Part shown: piece after piece, positions 28,822 through 38,330 of the stretch
Layout: each line of letters begins with the position of its first letter
Numbering within the stretch: position 1 is the first letter of the stretch
Assembly: GCF_900141835.1 (NCBI RefSeq)
Contig: NZ_FQZD01000004.1
Location: 248,001 to 312,000 of the forward strand
Direction of reading: 5' to 3'
From: Propionispora hippei DSM 15287
GTDB lineage: Bacteria > Bacillota > Negativicutes > Propionisporales > Propionisporaceae
DNA length: 64,000 nucleotides
Position numbers and translations under genes: made by a program
Notes under the pieces: generated by a model
The model's database searches: none
Told to the model about the DNA's origin: nothing
The model's input: only the letters and a program-made list of their open reading frames with translations

Positions 28822-29397
28822 ATGAGGATCAGTATAGTAAGTGACACGCACGGCTATTTTGGTGCTTGGGATAAACTATACCGCGAATATTTACAGGCTT
28901 CCGATTTAATTCTTCACGCCGGTGATGTATTGTATCATGGGCCGCGCAATCCAATTGTTGCCGGCTATAATCCGCAAAAATTGGCGGAAGCCCTGAATCA
29001 GTGCTCCGTTCCGGTTATTATAGCGCAGGGTAATTGTGATTCCGAAGTAGACAGTATGGTCCTTGCCATGCCTATACAATCACCCTATAGCTATGTGGTC
29101 ATAAATGGTATGCGTATAGTAGTGAATCACGGACATACTTTTAAAGATGAAGAAGCTCTGTTTGAAGCTGCTAAACATTTTAAAGCTCATGTGATCATTA
29201 CCGGCCATACCCATGTTGCCCGGCTGAATAAAAGGGATGGTATCATTCATCTAAATCCGGGATCACCGGTCAGGGAGTTATCCAAGCGTGAAGACGGGCG
29301 TGCTACCCTGGCTACCTTGTATAACGGGAAACTAACCATAACAGATGTAGATTCGGGGTCAGTAATACAGGAGGAGCTTATTACAGGAGGAATGTAA
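28822..29397 (+). CDS. yfcE: YfcE/MJ0936-type metallophosphoesterase
   Basis: The protein has all five metallophosphoesterase metal motifs: SDTHG, HAGDVLYHG, QGNCDSE, NHGH and TGHTHV. YfcE-like enzymes hydrolyse phosphodiesters in vitro; the physiological substrate is unknown. ATG 28822 is chosen, because an upstream in-frame ATG at 28807 is itself part of the GGAGG site. 191 residues. It follows ribH by 33 bases and overlaps hslO by one base. Confidence 0.88.
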   Translation: MRISIVSDTHGYFGAWDKLYREYLQASDLILHAGDVLYHGPRNPIVAGYNPQKLAEALNQCSVPVIIAQGNCDSEVDSMVLAMPIQSPYSYVVINGMRIVVNHGHTFKDEEALFEAAKHFKAHVIITGHTHVARLNKRDGIIHLNPGSPVRELSKREDGRATLATLYNGKLTITDVDSGSVIQEELITGGM

Positions 29398-30251
29398 TGC
29401 GAGATCATATCATGAAAGCTACGGTGCCGGGAGTGCGTATTGTCGCGGCAGTGACTACGCAGTTAGTTGAAGAAGCCCGCCGCCGGCATGATTGCTTTCC
29501 CGTCGTAGCGGCAGCCTTGGGCAGGACGATGACGGCGGCCTTGCTTTTGGCGGCAAATTTGAAAACAGAAGAAAGTCTCACTGTACGCATTGCCGGAGAT
29601 GGACCTATTGGTGATATCGTTGCTGATGCTACGGCCCATGGAACCGTGAGGGGCTATGCGAAAAATCCCCATGTCGATATACCTTTAAGGGGAAAAAAAT
29701 TGGATGTCGGTGCGGCTGTAGGTCAAGGGAATGTTTATGTAACACGTTTTACCGGATTAAAACAACCCTTTACCGGGAATGTCCCTTTGGTAAGTGGTGA
29801 AATCGCGGAGGATATCACCAGTTATTTAGCTGTCTCGGAGCAGACGCCTTCCAGTGTAGCGCTTGGTGTGCTAGTGCGTCCCGACATGACTGTTGCGGCA
29901 GCCGGTGGATTTATCGTGCAGGCTTTGCCGGGGCATGAGGAGAAAAGTTTGCAAATAATTGAAGCCAATTTGGCGCACCTTGCGCCCGTTTCGCAAATGG
30001 TTGACGAAGGAAAAGACGCGGCCGGCATCATCCGAACGGTACTGCAGGGTCTTCCCATTACCTGGTATGACCAGGCAGGACTAGTGTTTCAATGCCTTTG
30101 TTCACGGGAGAAGGTACATAATGTTTTAATAAGTTTGGGAAAAGCGGAACTGGAAGATATGATCGCTGAAGGACAGGCCGAAGTTTGCTGTCATTTTTGT
30201 GCGGAAAAATATCAATTTAACCGTCAGGAACTGGAAGCATTATTAAAATAG
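29397..30251 (+). CDS. hslO: Redox-regulated chaperone Hsp33
   Basis: Hsp33 is a holdase activated when its zinc cysteines oxidise. The C-terminal CLCSREK and CCHFCAEKY motifs form the four-Cys redox switch. The N-terminal substrate-binding domain includes AAALGRTMTAALLL and GDGPIGDIVADA. 284 residues, close to the usual 290. The ATG overlaps the stop of the preceding gene. A strong bidirectional terminator follows. Confidence 0.95.
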   Translation: MRDHIMKATVPGVRIVAAVTTQLVEEARRRHDCFPVVAAALGRTMTAALLLAANLKTEESLTVRIAGDGPIGDIVADATAHGTVRGYAKNPHVDIPLRGKKLDVGAAVGQGNVYVTRFTGLKQPFTGNVPLVSGEIAEDITSYLAVSEQTPSSVALGVLVRPDMTVAAAGGFIVQALPGHEEKSLQIIEANLAHLAPVSQMVDEGKDAAGIIRTVLQGLPITWYDQAGLVFQCLCSREKVHNVLISLGKAELEDMIAEGQAEVCCHFCAEKYQFNRQELEALLK

Positions 30252-30259
30252 GCAGATAT

Positions 30260-30299
30260 AAAATAAGGCTATAGCCAATACTGGCTATAGCCTTATTTT
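30260..30299. terminator. Bidirectional terminator between hslO and rpmB
   Basis: A perfect 18-bp inverted repeat (AAAATAAGGCTATAGCCA and its complement) with an ATAC loop lies between two convergent genes. The A and T ends serve as U tracts on either strand. Confidence 0.88.
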
Positions 30300-30345
30300 C
30301 GGAAAAAAATAAAGAGCTAACAGATGTTAACCCTTTATGCACTAC

Positions 30346-30537
30346 TTATATAGCACGTTGGATTTTGCCAGAACGCAGGCAGCGAGTGCAGGTATTGACT
30401 CGTTTTACTTGGCCGCTAACAACAGCTTTGACACGTTGAATATTGGGCTTCCAGCTACGTTTTGTTTTTAAATGGGAGTGGCTGACATTGAATCCGCTTT
30501 GCTCACCCTTACCACAGACTTCACAAACATTTGCCAT
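30346..30537 (-). CDS. rpmB: 50S ribosomal protein L28, zinc-ribbon form
   Basis: The 63-residue protein has [18 protein letters not shown] at the N terminus and [12 protein letters not shown] near the C terminus. Both CxxC pairs are kept, so it is the zinc-containing (C+) paralogue type. It lies alone on the minus strand. GGAGG precedes its ATG. Confidence 0.96.
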   Translation of the reverse strand: MANVCEVCGKGEQSGFNVSHSHLKTKRSWKPNIQRVKAVVSGQVKRVNTCTRCLRSGKIQRAI

Positions 30538-30586
30538 CTATATACACCTCCTCTAATGAAGACACGCTTATAAACCAAACATAGAT

Positions 30587-30616
30587 ATTTTAACATAAGA
30601 GAATAACTTTGCGCAA
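30587..30616 (-). promoter_or_regulatory. Probable promoter of rpmB
   Basis: On the minus strand, TTGCGC (30616-30611) and TAAAAT (30592-30587) are 18 bases apart, about 50 bases before the L28 start. Confidence 0.5.
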
Positions 30617-30725
30617 GGGATTGTTCTTAAAATTATGGAATAACTTTGAAACTTTATATGGACAGCAGGATTTTAAATAATCTTTAGGGAAAATCTATGT
30701 AAATAGGTGTTGGGAGGCGTGGCAC

Positions 30726-30923
30726 ATGATTACCGAGGATACTCCTATACTGGAAGCGCTCCAGTCGCACCCGCAGGCTCGAAAAATTTTTGCTTTACAC
30801 GGAATGAGTTGTATTGGCTGCATGGGTTCTGCCAGGGAAACTATTGCCAGTGGAGCCAAAATGCACAATATTGATGTAAATGCATTGCTAAGGGAACTAA
30901 ATCAAGCAAAAGAAAAAGAATAG
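30726..30923 (+). CDS. DUF1858 domain protein
   Basis: This 65-residue protein is one DUF1858 domain: ITEDTPILEALQSHPQAR, then HGMSCIGCMGSARETI with a CxxC pair, then a helical tail. Small DUF1858 proteins are found in anaerobes and some hybrid-cluster-associated proteins; the role is unknown but the Cys pair suggests metal or redox chemistry. GGGAGG precedes the ATG. A hairpin spans its stop codon just before recG. Confidence 0.85.
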   Translation: MITEDTPILEALQSHPQARKIFALHGMSCIGCMGSARETIASGAKMHNIDVNALLRELNQAKEKE

Positions 30924-30950
30924 GCAAAGTACCCTTAATACCTATTCTTT
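30915..30950 (+). terminator. Hairpin spanning the DUF1858 stop codon, possible attenuator before recG
   Basis: AAAGAATAGG and CCTATTCTTT can pair as a 10-bp stem around a 16-base loop. The 3' arm ends in TTT and is followed within 3 bases by the recG ribosome site, so it may affect recG expression more than end transcription. Confidence 0.4.
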
Positions 30951-30963
30951 CCGGGGTGATACT

Positions 30964-33015
30964 TTGATAAAGACGTTGTCAACTGACATCAGATATATGA
31001 AGGGAGTGGGAAACGCCAAAGCCGCGCTGTTGGCTTCTTTGGGGATTTATACCGTGCGGGATTTAGTGGAGCATTTCCCGCGCCGCTATGAAGATCGCAG
31101 CCAAATAAAAAAGATCAGTCAACTGACTGACGGTAATGTGGAAAGCTGCCGGGGCACGGTACTTAAGGTTACGGCTAATAAGACCCGTCGGCTTACTCTG
31201 ACAAAAATAATCATACAGGATGACAGCGGCAGGGCTGAACTGGTTTTTTTTAATCAACCCTATTTAAAGACAAAATATAAAGTCAATATGGAAGTCATGG
31301 CCTATGGCAAAGTTCAAACGAAATTTTTTCCGGTACAAATTGTGAATCCGGAAATAGAAATTCTGGATGAGACAGGAATGCCCTGTGCAGGGACTATATT
31401 GCCGGTTTATCCGGCCAATGAGGCTGTCAGCCAACGGTGGTTGAGAGGTTTAATTAGACAATCCCTTGATTTTGCCCTACAACAGCCATTGGAATCTCTG
31501 CCTGCAATGCTTCTGATGAATTTTAAGCTGATGGAACGTAAAGAAGCGTTGTTACAGGTTCATTTTCCCGACAACTGGGAGATATTGAAAAAAGCGAGGG
31601 AAAGACTGGCGTTTGAAGAATTGTATTTATTGCAATGTGGTTTGTTGTATACTAAAAATGCTGCGAAAAAGGATGTGCTGGGAATTAAGCATGCTTCTGA
31701 CGGTAGCTTGGTGTCTCAGTTTGAACAGCAGCTTCCTTTCCAACTTACCGAGGGACAGCGGCAGGCATTAACTGAGATTAAGGCGGACATGGAGGCGCCG
31801 CTTCCCATGCAGCGGATGGTACAGGGTGATGTCGGCTCGGGTAAAACAGTTGTAGCTGCTATCGCGTTAGTAAAGACAGTGGAAAACGGTTATCAGGGAG
31901 CTATGATGGTTCCCACTGAAATATTGGCGGAACAGCATTATCAGACTCTGGCTGCCCAGCTTGAAAATCTGGGAATTAAAGTGGCTCTTTTAACAGGAAG
32001 TGTTACAAAGGGAAAGCGAAAAGAATTGCTGCAAGCGCTTCAGACCGGTTGTATCGACATCGTCATTGGCACTCACGCTTTGATCCAAGAAGATGTTTGC
32101 TTTCATAGGCTGGGATTGGTAATTACCGATGAACAGCATCGTTTCGGAGTCCGGCAGCGGGCAAAATTACAGGCTAAAGGCATGATGCCGGATGTGCTGG
32201 TTATGACGGCAACACCGATTCCGCGCACGATGGCCCTAACGGTGTATGGCGATTTGGATGTTTCCTCCATACGTCAGTTGCCGCCAGGGCGAAAACCGAT
32301 AAAAACCTTTGTTCGCGGTTCGGACCGCAGGCATTTGGTTTATAAATTTATAACGGATGAAATAGCTAAGGGCCGTCAAGCCTATATTGTATGCCCTTTG
32401 GTAGATGAATCGGAAAAAATCCAGGCTCAATCAGCGACACAGCTTTATGAAGAGCTGCAGGAAACCTATTTTCGGAATCTAGACTGCGGTTTAGTACATG
32501 GCAAAATGAAGAACCTGGAAAAGGATGAAATGATGCGCCGGTTTTATGAGGGCGGTGTTAAGGTGCTTATTGCCACAACGGTCATTGAAGTCGGGGTCAA
32601 TGTTCCTAACGCCACTATTATGGTCATTGAGGGGGCGGAGCGGTTCGGCCTGGCACAACTGCACCAACTGCGGGGACGGATTGGCCGGGGCGAGCATCAG
32701 TCCTATTGCATTTTATTGTCAGATAACCCCAATCCGGAATCACAGGAACGTCTGCAGGTCATGACGAGTACCACTGACGGATTTGCTTTAGCGGAACAGG
32801 ATCTTTTGCTGCGCGGTCCCGGCCACTTTTTTGGCGAACAGCAGCATGGATTGCCGGACCTTAAGATAGCAGATATTGTCAATGATCTTGAATTGTTGCT
32901 TAAAGCTAGAAAGGCTGCCTATGAAACGGTTACGCAGCCCGGTGAATTTGAGAAAGTGCGTCCTTATATAGCGGAACGTTTTTGTCATCACTTTGATCAG
33001 ATTTTCCAATGTTAA
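30964..33015 (+). CDS. recG: ATP-dependent DNA helicase RecG
   Basis: RecG reverses stalled forks and processes Holliday junctions. It has the N-terminal wedge OB domain (FPRRYEDRSQIKKI), Walker A QGDVGSGKTVV, the DEQH box in VITDEQHRFGV, and RIGRG in the QLRGRIGRG motif VI, then the LRGPGHFFGEQQHG TRG motif. Length 683 residues is typical. The start is TTG 30964 behind GGGGTGAT. Confidence 0.96.
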   Translation: MIKTLSTDIRYMKGVGNAKAALLASLGIYTVRDLVEHFPRRYEDRSQIKKISQLTDGNVESCRGTVLKVTANKTRRLTLTKIIIQDDSGRAELVFFNQPYLKTKYKVNMEVMAYGKVQTKFFPVQIVNPEIEILDETGMPCAGTILPVYPANEAVSQRWLRGLIRQSLDFALQQPLESLPAMLLMNFKLMERKEALLQVHFPDNWEILKKARERLAFEELYLLQCGLLYTKNAAKKDVLGIKHASDGSLVSQFEQQLPFQLTEGQRQALTEIKADMEAPLPMQRMVQGDVGSGKTVVAAIALVKTVENGYQGAMMVPTEILAEQHYQTLAAQLENLGIKVALLTGSVTKGKRKELLQALQTGCIDIVIGTHALIQEDVCFHRLGLVITDEQHRFGVRQRAKLQAKGMMPDVLVMTATPIPRTMALTVYGDLDVSSIRQLPPGRKPIKTFVRGSDRRHLVYKFITDEIAKGRQAYIVCPLVDESEKIQAQSATQLYEELQETYFRNLDCGLVHGKMKNLEKDEMMRRFYEGGVKVLIATTVIEVGVNVPNATIMVIEGAERFGLAQLHQLRGRIGRGEHQSYCILLSDNPNPESQERLQVMTSTTDGFALAEQDLLLRGPGHFFGEQQHGLPDLKIADIVNDLELLLKARKAAYETVTQPGEFEKVRPYIAERFCHHFDQIFQC

Positions 33016-33050
33016 AAATTTATGACATACTGCCAGTCTGCAATGGGGAT

Positions 33051-33073
33051 AAAAAAGGGCGGCCTACGCCGCC
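33051..33073 (-). terminator. Terminator for the HipA-like gene
   Basis: On the minus strand GGCGGC and GCCGCC form a GC-rich stem with a GTAG-type loop, followed by six T residues. It lies about 105 bases past the HipA-like stop. Confidence 0.7.
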
Positions 33074-33177
33074 GATTATGGGAGAGGAGAAAATTTACAT
33101 TACTATTGTTACCGGACATAGAAAATATATACAGCCTTTTGGTATAAATCATTAGGACATGCTTTCAGCAGTGGTTG

Positions 33178-33963
33178 TTAGATGATTCTATGGGGAGTCG
33201 CTGCAGTATACTGGCAAAGTGCATAATATAATCTATCGGCTATTCTTTGGCGCTCTTCAATGAAGGTTTCCAGTGTCTGCGCTTCTTCTGGATTAGTCCA
33301 CCATTCAGAGGGAATTTTTTGGATAACCTTTCTGATTTGGGGCTTGCTGATTTTTTTAAAGGCCTCAACATAAGGTTTAAAATCTTGTGGCGTAAGATAG
33401 TTTTTCAATAACATCCGAAAAGCGCGACGGTAATAAATATAAATTTTATTTGCCAAAAAGGTTACCGATTCATTCGTCCATTTTCCTGAGCGGAATAGAT
33501 GGGAATTATCGATAGCATAGGCTTTACAGTTAGCAGCTTGTGAAACAACCAGTAAATTTTTTCTGTTATTAGTACGGTCAGCGTTGTGAAAGAGATGATC
33601 AAAAAATATCACTCCTGCCAATTCATGAAGATTGGTAATCTGTGAAAAGGTATATTTATCAATATAGGTCGCATGGGATATATATTGTGAGGCAAAATGG
33701 ATGCCTGCAGTAACACCTTCAGCTCGGAGCTGCGGATAGGATTCCAGGAAAGACTCATCAATGGTAAAACACTGGCTGGCAGGAAAACAGAGATTGAGTA
33801 AATTACCTAACTGACTTGCCAGTAGTTCACTGATTAATACTTTTGTTCCATAACGGTTGTTTTGGAGCTTGACAATATATATATTGCGGTCGTTGGCACA
33901 AAAAAAATGGGGGGATGTCGCTCCGACACCAACGCGTCCCAGATATTCCTTGGCAAACAACAT
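33178..33963 (-). CDS. HipA-like kinase-fold protein (HipA_2 type)
   Basis: The 261-residue protein resembles stand-alone HipA-like kinases: a Lys-bearing N-terminal strand pair (IYIVKLQNNRYGTKVLISE), then LAGVIFFDHLFHNADRTNNRKNLLV, where Asp and Asn after HNADR match the catalytic loop, and the metal-binding AIDNSHLF. The N-terminal HipA segment of classic toxins is missing and there is no HipB antitoxin beside it, so a toxin-antitoxin role is doubtful. The ATG follows GGAGG. It is transcribed alone, with its own terminator and one upstream. Confidence 0.75.
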   Translation of the reverse strand: MLFAKEYLGRVGVGATSPHFFCANDRNIYIVKLQNNRYGTKVLISELLASQLGNLLNLCFPASQCFTIDESFLESYPQLRAEGVTAGIHFASQYISHATYIDKYTFSQITNLHELAGVIFFDHLFHNADRTNNRKNLLVVSQAANCKAYAIDNSHLFRSGKWTNESVTFLANKIYIYYRRAFRMLLKNYLTPQDFKPYVEAFKKISKPQIRKVIQKIPSEWWTNPEEAQTLETFIEERQRIADRLYYALCQYTAATPHRII

Positions 33964-33993
33964 ACGTTAACCTCCTGGGAAGAATAGGGAAAT

Positions 33994-34026
33994 AAAAACG
34001 ACCCGGCTATATGATTAACCGAGTCG
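33994..34026 (-). terminator. Terminator for the Sm-like gene
   Basis: On the minus strand CGACTCGG and CCGGGTCG pair (one G-U) around a 12-base loop, then TTTTT. It separates the Sm-like gene from the HipA-like gene. Confidence 0.7.
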
Positions 34027-34050
34027 CTGGAGTACGGACTTTTAACTTTG

Positions 34051-34653
34051 TTAGCAACAGCAAACGGTTGATATAGATGTCAGCGATTCAAGATTTACTA
34101 GGACAGATCTTACGTCCCTGTTGCTGATGCATTGATCAGTACCAGGAACAAAAATACTGTTGACTGTTAAGAGTGCCAGACAATTGTCTGCTGCGCCGAG
34201 CGTTCCTTCAAATAAGAAACCGCCCAAAGTTGTAAGCACTACCGTATCGCCGACCATGCGCCTTAACTGACATACCAGATCATGTCCGTCCTGGCGTTGC
34301 TCTTCTCCATCACGCTGCCCTAAGCCGATTACGCCGTTAACGTTCAAGGCATTTCCGGAACCGGTGTTATTAAAGGGATCATTTACAATGCCGGAGCCTT
34401 TGGCGATAATTGACCATAGGTCAACTCGCAAGAAGGTCACTTCTCTGATTTCGCCACCCGGCGTAAGAATTTCAACTTCATTGGATTCTGCCGTTATTGC
34501 AGGGGTTAGAAAAGCTATCCGGCAATCCTCAATTGCCTGCAAATTTCCATAATAGGTAAACCCGTCAACTCCAAATAGCAATACATCTGTATTGATTTCA
34601 CGCTCCAGATCTTTAATGAACTCTAGATTACGGATTTCATGTAAAAATCCCAT
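34051..34653 (-). CDS. Tandem Sm-like (DUF2642-like) protein with CCC tail
   Basis: This 200-residue protein has two related halves. Residues about 20-60 (DVLLFGVDGFTYYGNLQA, IAFLTPAI) and about 135-190 (DTVVLTTLGGFLFEGTLGA, LALLTVNSI) share the beta-strand pattern of small Sm-like proteins such as the spore-associated DUF2642 family. The linker holds an Asn/Gly-rich run near residues 85-110. It ends in three consecutive cysteines. No signal peptide or membrane helix is visible. A role in a spore coat or other cross-linked layer is only a guess. GGAGG precedes the ATG. Confidence 0.65.
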   Translation of the reverse strand: MGFLHEIRNLEFIKDLEREINTDVLLFGVDGFTYYGNLQAIEDCRIAFLTPAITAESNEVEILTPGGEIREVTFLRVDLWSIIAKGSGIVNDPFNNTGSGNALNVNGVIGLGQRDGEEQRQDGHDLVCQLRRMVGDTVVLTTLGGFLFEGTLGAADNCLALLTVNSIFVPGTDQCISNRDVRSVLVNLESLTSISTVCCC

Positions 34654-34801
34654 AAACGTTTTCCTCCCTGTGTTAAGAATTATAAACTGACTTACTATAC
34701 TTTATGAAAAATGGAAGGATAGTGTTCCTTTTTTGGCATATTTCCCTGGTTAAAGCATAACCTAACCGGCAGGGTTGTTAGGGTGAATGACGAATATATT
34801 T

Positions 34802-34966
34802 AGGGAGTCACTGATTTATTCGTATTGTGCGTTCTATCGGGTCTTTTTCCGCCTGGCGTCGTCAGCAAAGCTTCGCGAGAGCACTGCTATTCCTATGGAT
34901 TTGCTTCCTTGCCAGACGGAAAAATCTTTAGCCAGCCCGACGGGATTATTGAATCAGCGATTCCCA
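34802..34966 (+). repeat. Dispersed intergenic element R2, copy B (about 165 bp)
   Basis: The left end AGGGAGTCACTGATTTATTC and right end GAATCAGCGATTCCC form imperfect terminal inverted repeats. Internally it has GGGTCTTTTTCCGCCTGGCG and CGTCAGCAAAGCTT as in copy A, and a TTTGCTTCCTTGCC segment matching TTTACTTTCTTGCC of A and C. It lies directly before the ribosome site of the tautomerase gene. Confidence 0.75.
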
Positions 34967-34987
34967 AAGATAAGGAGGAGAGCTATT

Positions 34988-35173
34988 ATGCCGATCGTTC
35001 AAATTGATATGTTGGAAGGCCGTTCTACCGAACAGAAAAGAGAACTTGCCAAAAAAATTACCGAGGTAATTGTTGAAACTGCCAAATGTCAGCCTGATGC
35101 AGTGACCATTGTAATCAGAGAGGCTGCTAAGCAGCATATCAGCAAAGCCGGCGTACTCATGCTGGATAAGTAG
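34988..35173 (+). CDS. 4-oxalocrotonate tautomerase family protein
   Basis: The 61-residue protein begins MPIVQIDMLEGRSTEQKREL, so after Met removal Pro1 is the catalytic base, and the motif VTIVIREAAK follows, as in DmpI/4-OT subunits. These hexameric enzymes tautomerise enols; the substrate here is unknown. The start is ATG 34988 behind AAGGAGG. A longer frame from 34787 is open, but that part is repeat R2-B and would bury the Pro1 catalytic terminus. Confidence 0.9.
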   Translation: MPIVQIDMLEGRSTEQKRELAKKITEVIVETAKCQPDAVTIVIREAAKQHISKAGVLMLDK

Positions 35174-35183
35174 TAATAAGTAA

Positions 35184-35219
35184 AAAACAGCCCATCGCTT
35201 AGCGCGAATGGGCTGTTTT
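35184..35219 (+). terminator. Terminator after the tautomerase gene
   Basis: AAAACAGCCCAT and ATGGGCTGTTTT form a perfect 12-bp stem with a 12-base loop. The A and T flanks make it functional on either strand. It precedes the next gene's start by 22 bases. Confidence 0.8.
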
Positions 35220-35241
35220 AGCAAGGAGGCATATTATATTT

Positions 35242-35709
35242 ATGAAAAAGACCTTTGCCGGGGATTTAGAGCGAGCGATAACCGAAGAATTGGAACAACT
35301 GAAAAAACGTACACCGGAATTAACCTGTCTGTGGGATCTGTTGCTTGTATTGCAGGAAGAGTTTATACAAGTGCTGCAAAGTGATGAGCCAGTCAACCTG
35401 GAAACAGGGCGGTTGACTGGTTCAGACGAAGCTTGGAAACAAGTTCATGCCTATATTGCAGGAATGGAAGGGGCCGTTTTACAGCGAGCCATTCCTTTAT
35501 GGACAATTTATTCCTTGCTGGAGCGGACGGCTCAATATTATCATCAGGCAGGCATCAATAGCGCCTATCCAAAAGAAAAAGCGTGGTATCTTTCCTTGGA
35601 GCAAATAAAACTAATGGAAAAACGAAAAGTAGGGGGCGCTGTACGGACCGTACATAATCATCTTTGGGGCCAGCTTGGTTTTGCCCCATTTATGATCGGC
35701 AAAGAGTAG
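35242..35709 (+). CDS. Hypothetical protein, 155 residues
   Basis: I do not recognise a family. The protein is mostly helical, acidic at the N terminus (DLERAITEELEQLKKR) and rich in Leu and aromatic residues, with no signal peptide, membrane helix or Cys-rich motif. GCAAGGAGG precedes the ATG. It lies between a strong terminator and the c-di-AMP riboswitch, so it is probably monocistronic. Base composition does not differ obviously from its neighbours. Confidence 0.65.
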   Translation: MKKTFAGDLERAITEELEQLKKRTPELTCLWDLLLVLQEEFIQVLQSDEPVNLETGRLTGSDEAWKQVHAYIAGMEGAVLQRAIPLWTIYSLLERTAQYYHQAGINSAYPKEKAWYLSLEQIKLMEKRKVGGAVRTVHNHLWGQLGFAPFMIGKE

Positions 35710-35847
35710 TATTTGAAGTCTCGTTTCAGTGACTTTACGAGCAAATAGGAGCATATCATACCATAACGGAGTATGCTAATAATAAGTTTGCGTAAATATA
35801 GTATAACATATTGGGATCGGGTTGCCTTTATTGAGCAGCTACGTTAT

Positions 35848-35968
35848 TATATGTGCATGCCGAATTTCTTTTAAAGAAAACGGGGGAACCATTTTTGGGG
35901 TGAATCCGCCTAAAGCGGTAGGGATTATCCTTTGTCCGAACCCGACAGCTAACCTCGCAGGCATATAG
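35848..35968 (+). promoter_or_regulatory. Cyclic di-AMP riboswitch (ydaO/yuaA type)
   Basis: P1 can form from TATATG (35848) and CATATA (35962). The conserved core is plain: GGGGGAACC, TTTGGGGTGAATCCGC, AGGGATTATCC, then CCGAACCCGACAGCTAACCT and CGCAGGC. This family is normally an off-switch that shuts down wall-remodelling genes at high c-di-AMP. It lies 17 bases before a 3D-domain gene, a typical client. No clear terminator is seen between it and the gene, so control may act on translation. Confidence 0.93.
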
Positions 35969-35984
35969 AAAGGAGTGTACCACC

Positions 35985-36398
35985 ATGTTGAATTTTAAAA
36001 AAATACTTTTATGGGGTACCATACTAACTGTTTTGCAGATGACTTTTGTTGCACCTGTTACTTTTGCCAAGGCGGCAGCCAAGCCGGATTCTTATACTAA
36101 GAAACTGGATATTAAGGCAACCGCGTATGCACCAGGACCGCATGATAATGGCAAATGGGGTAATTTGACTCATTTAGGCACTCAGATTCGTCCGGGTGTT
36201 ATTGCTGTAGACCCTTCGGTTATTCCGCTTGGTTCTAAAGTGTATATTGAGTTCCCTGACGGACAGGGAAAGTATGCGGTGGCGGAAGACACCGGCGGCG
36301 CTATTAAGGGAAACCGGGTGGATATTGCCGTTGAGTCGGTGGCAAAGGCCTATGATTTCGGTATCCAACACGTTAAAGTATATGTATTAGAAAAATAA
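35985..36398 (+). CDS. Secreted 3D-domain protein, probable peptidoglycan-acting enzyme
   Basis: A signal peptide (residues 1-28, ending TFAKA) leads into one 3D domain: IKATAYAPGPHDNG, VIAVDPSVIPLGSKVYIEF and AEDTGGAIKGNRVDIAV, which holds the conserved three Asp residues. The 3D fold is related to MltA and Stp/Rpf-like wall hydrolases. There is no LysM or G5 domain, so it is a minimal form. It is directly controlled by the c-di-AMP riboswitch. 137 residues; GGAGTG precedes the ATG. Confidence 0.9.
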   Translation: MLNFKKILLWGTILTVLQMTFVAPVTFAKAAAKPDSYTKKLDIKATAYAPGPHDNGKWGNLTHLGTQIRPGVIAVDPSVIPLGSKVYIEFPDGQGKYAVAEDTGGAIKGNRVDIAVESVAKAYDFGIQHVKVYVLEK

Positions 36399-36405
36399 TG
36401 ACTAG

Positions 36406-36447
36406 ATCATGGATTGGAGGGTTTGTCTTTCAATCCATGATTTTTTT
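36406..36447 (+). terminator. Terminator after the 3D-domain gene
   Basis: ATCATGGATTG and CAATCCATGAT form a perfect 11-bp stem, followed by seven T residues. Confidence 0.88.
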
Positions 36448-36483
36448 GTCGAAAATAGGTAAAAATTTTTAACTCCTACATAA

Positions 36484-38019
<1,536 letters not shown>

Positions 38020-38052
38020 AACTGCAATTGATCTATCAGTACGATAAAACAA

Positions 38053-38090
38053 AAACACCGTCCACAATTCTTGTTGGCGGTGTTTGTCTT
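38053..38090 (+). terminator. Terminator after guaB
   Basis: AACACCG and CGGTGTT pair, extended by TCCA/TTGG with a bulge, around a CAATTCTTG loop. The trailing sequence TGTCTT is only moderately T-rich. Confidence 0.6.
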
Positions 38091-38116
38091 ATATCCCTAT
38101 CCCTTACTCGCGTTGA

Positions 38117-38275
38117 GGTGTGTTTTCAAACTACCAGAAACGTTCTTCGGCGGTGCTTTTTGTGCCCTGCACGATGAAAAATTTTTGGAATAACGTCTAT
38201 TGCTCCCCCGGAAAATTTGCTTATTTAGCGCACAAATCACTCGCATAAATCATTCCGTTAGTCTGAAAACACACC
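38117..38275 (+). repeat. Dispersed intergenic element R1, copy a (159 bp)
   Basis: The ends are good inverted repeats: GGTGTGTTTTCAAACTA at the left and TAGTCTGAAAACACACC at the right. It shares GCGGTGCTTTTTGTGCC with copy c (GCGGCGCTTTTGTGCC) and AAATCACTCGC plus ATCATTCCGTTAG with copy b. No coding potential is seen. It fills most of the 311-base gap between guaB and the PBP gene. Confidence 0.8.
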
Positions 38276-38330
38276 TAAGCGCGTAAAGCCTATATTTTTT
38301 TGAAATACTAGTAGAAAGGGAGGTGCACCG

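Noticed and set aside
33178-33963. Type II toxin-antitoxin locus (HipBA)
   Set aside because: No HTH antitoxin gene adjoins the HipA-like gene, and terminators isolate it.
34787-34987. N-terminal extension of the tautomerase frame
   Set aside because: These bases are repeat R2-B, and the enzyme needs a mature N-terminal Pro directly after the Met at 34988.
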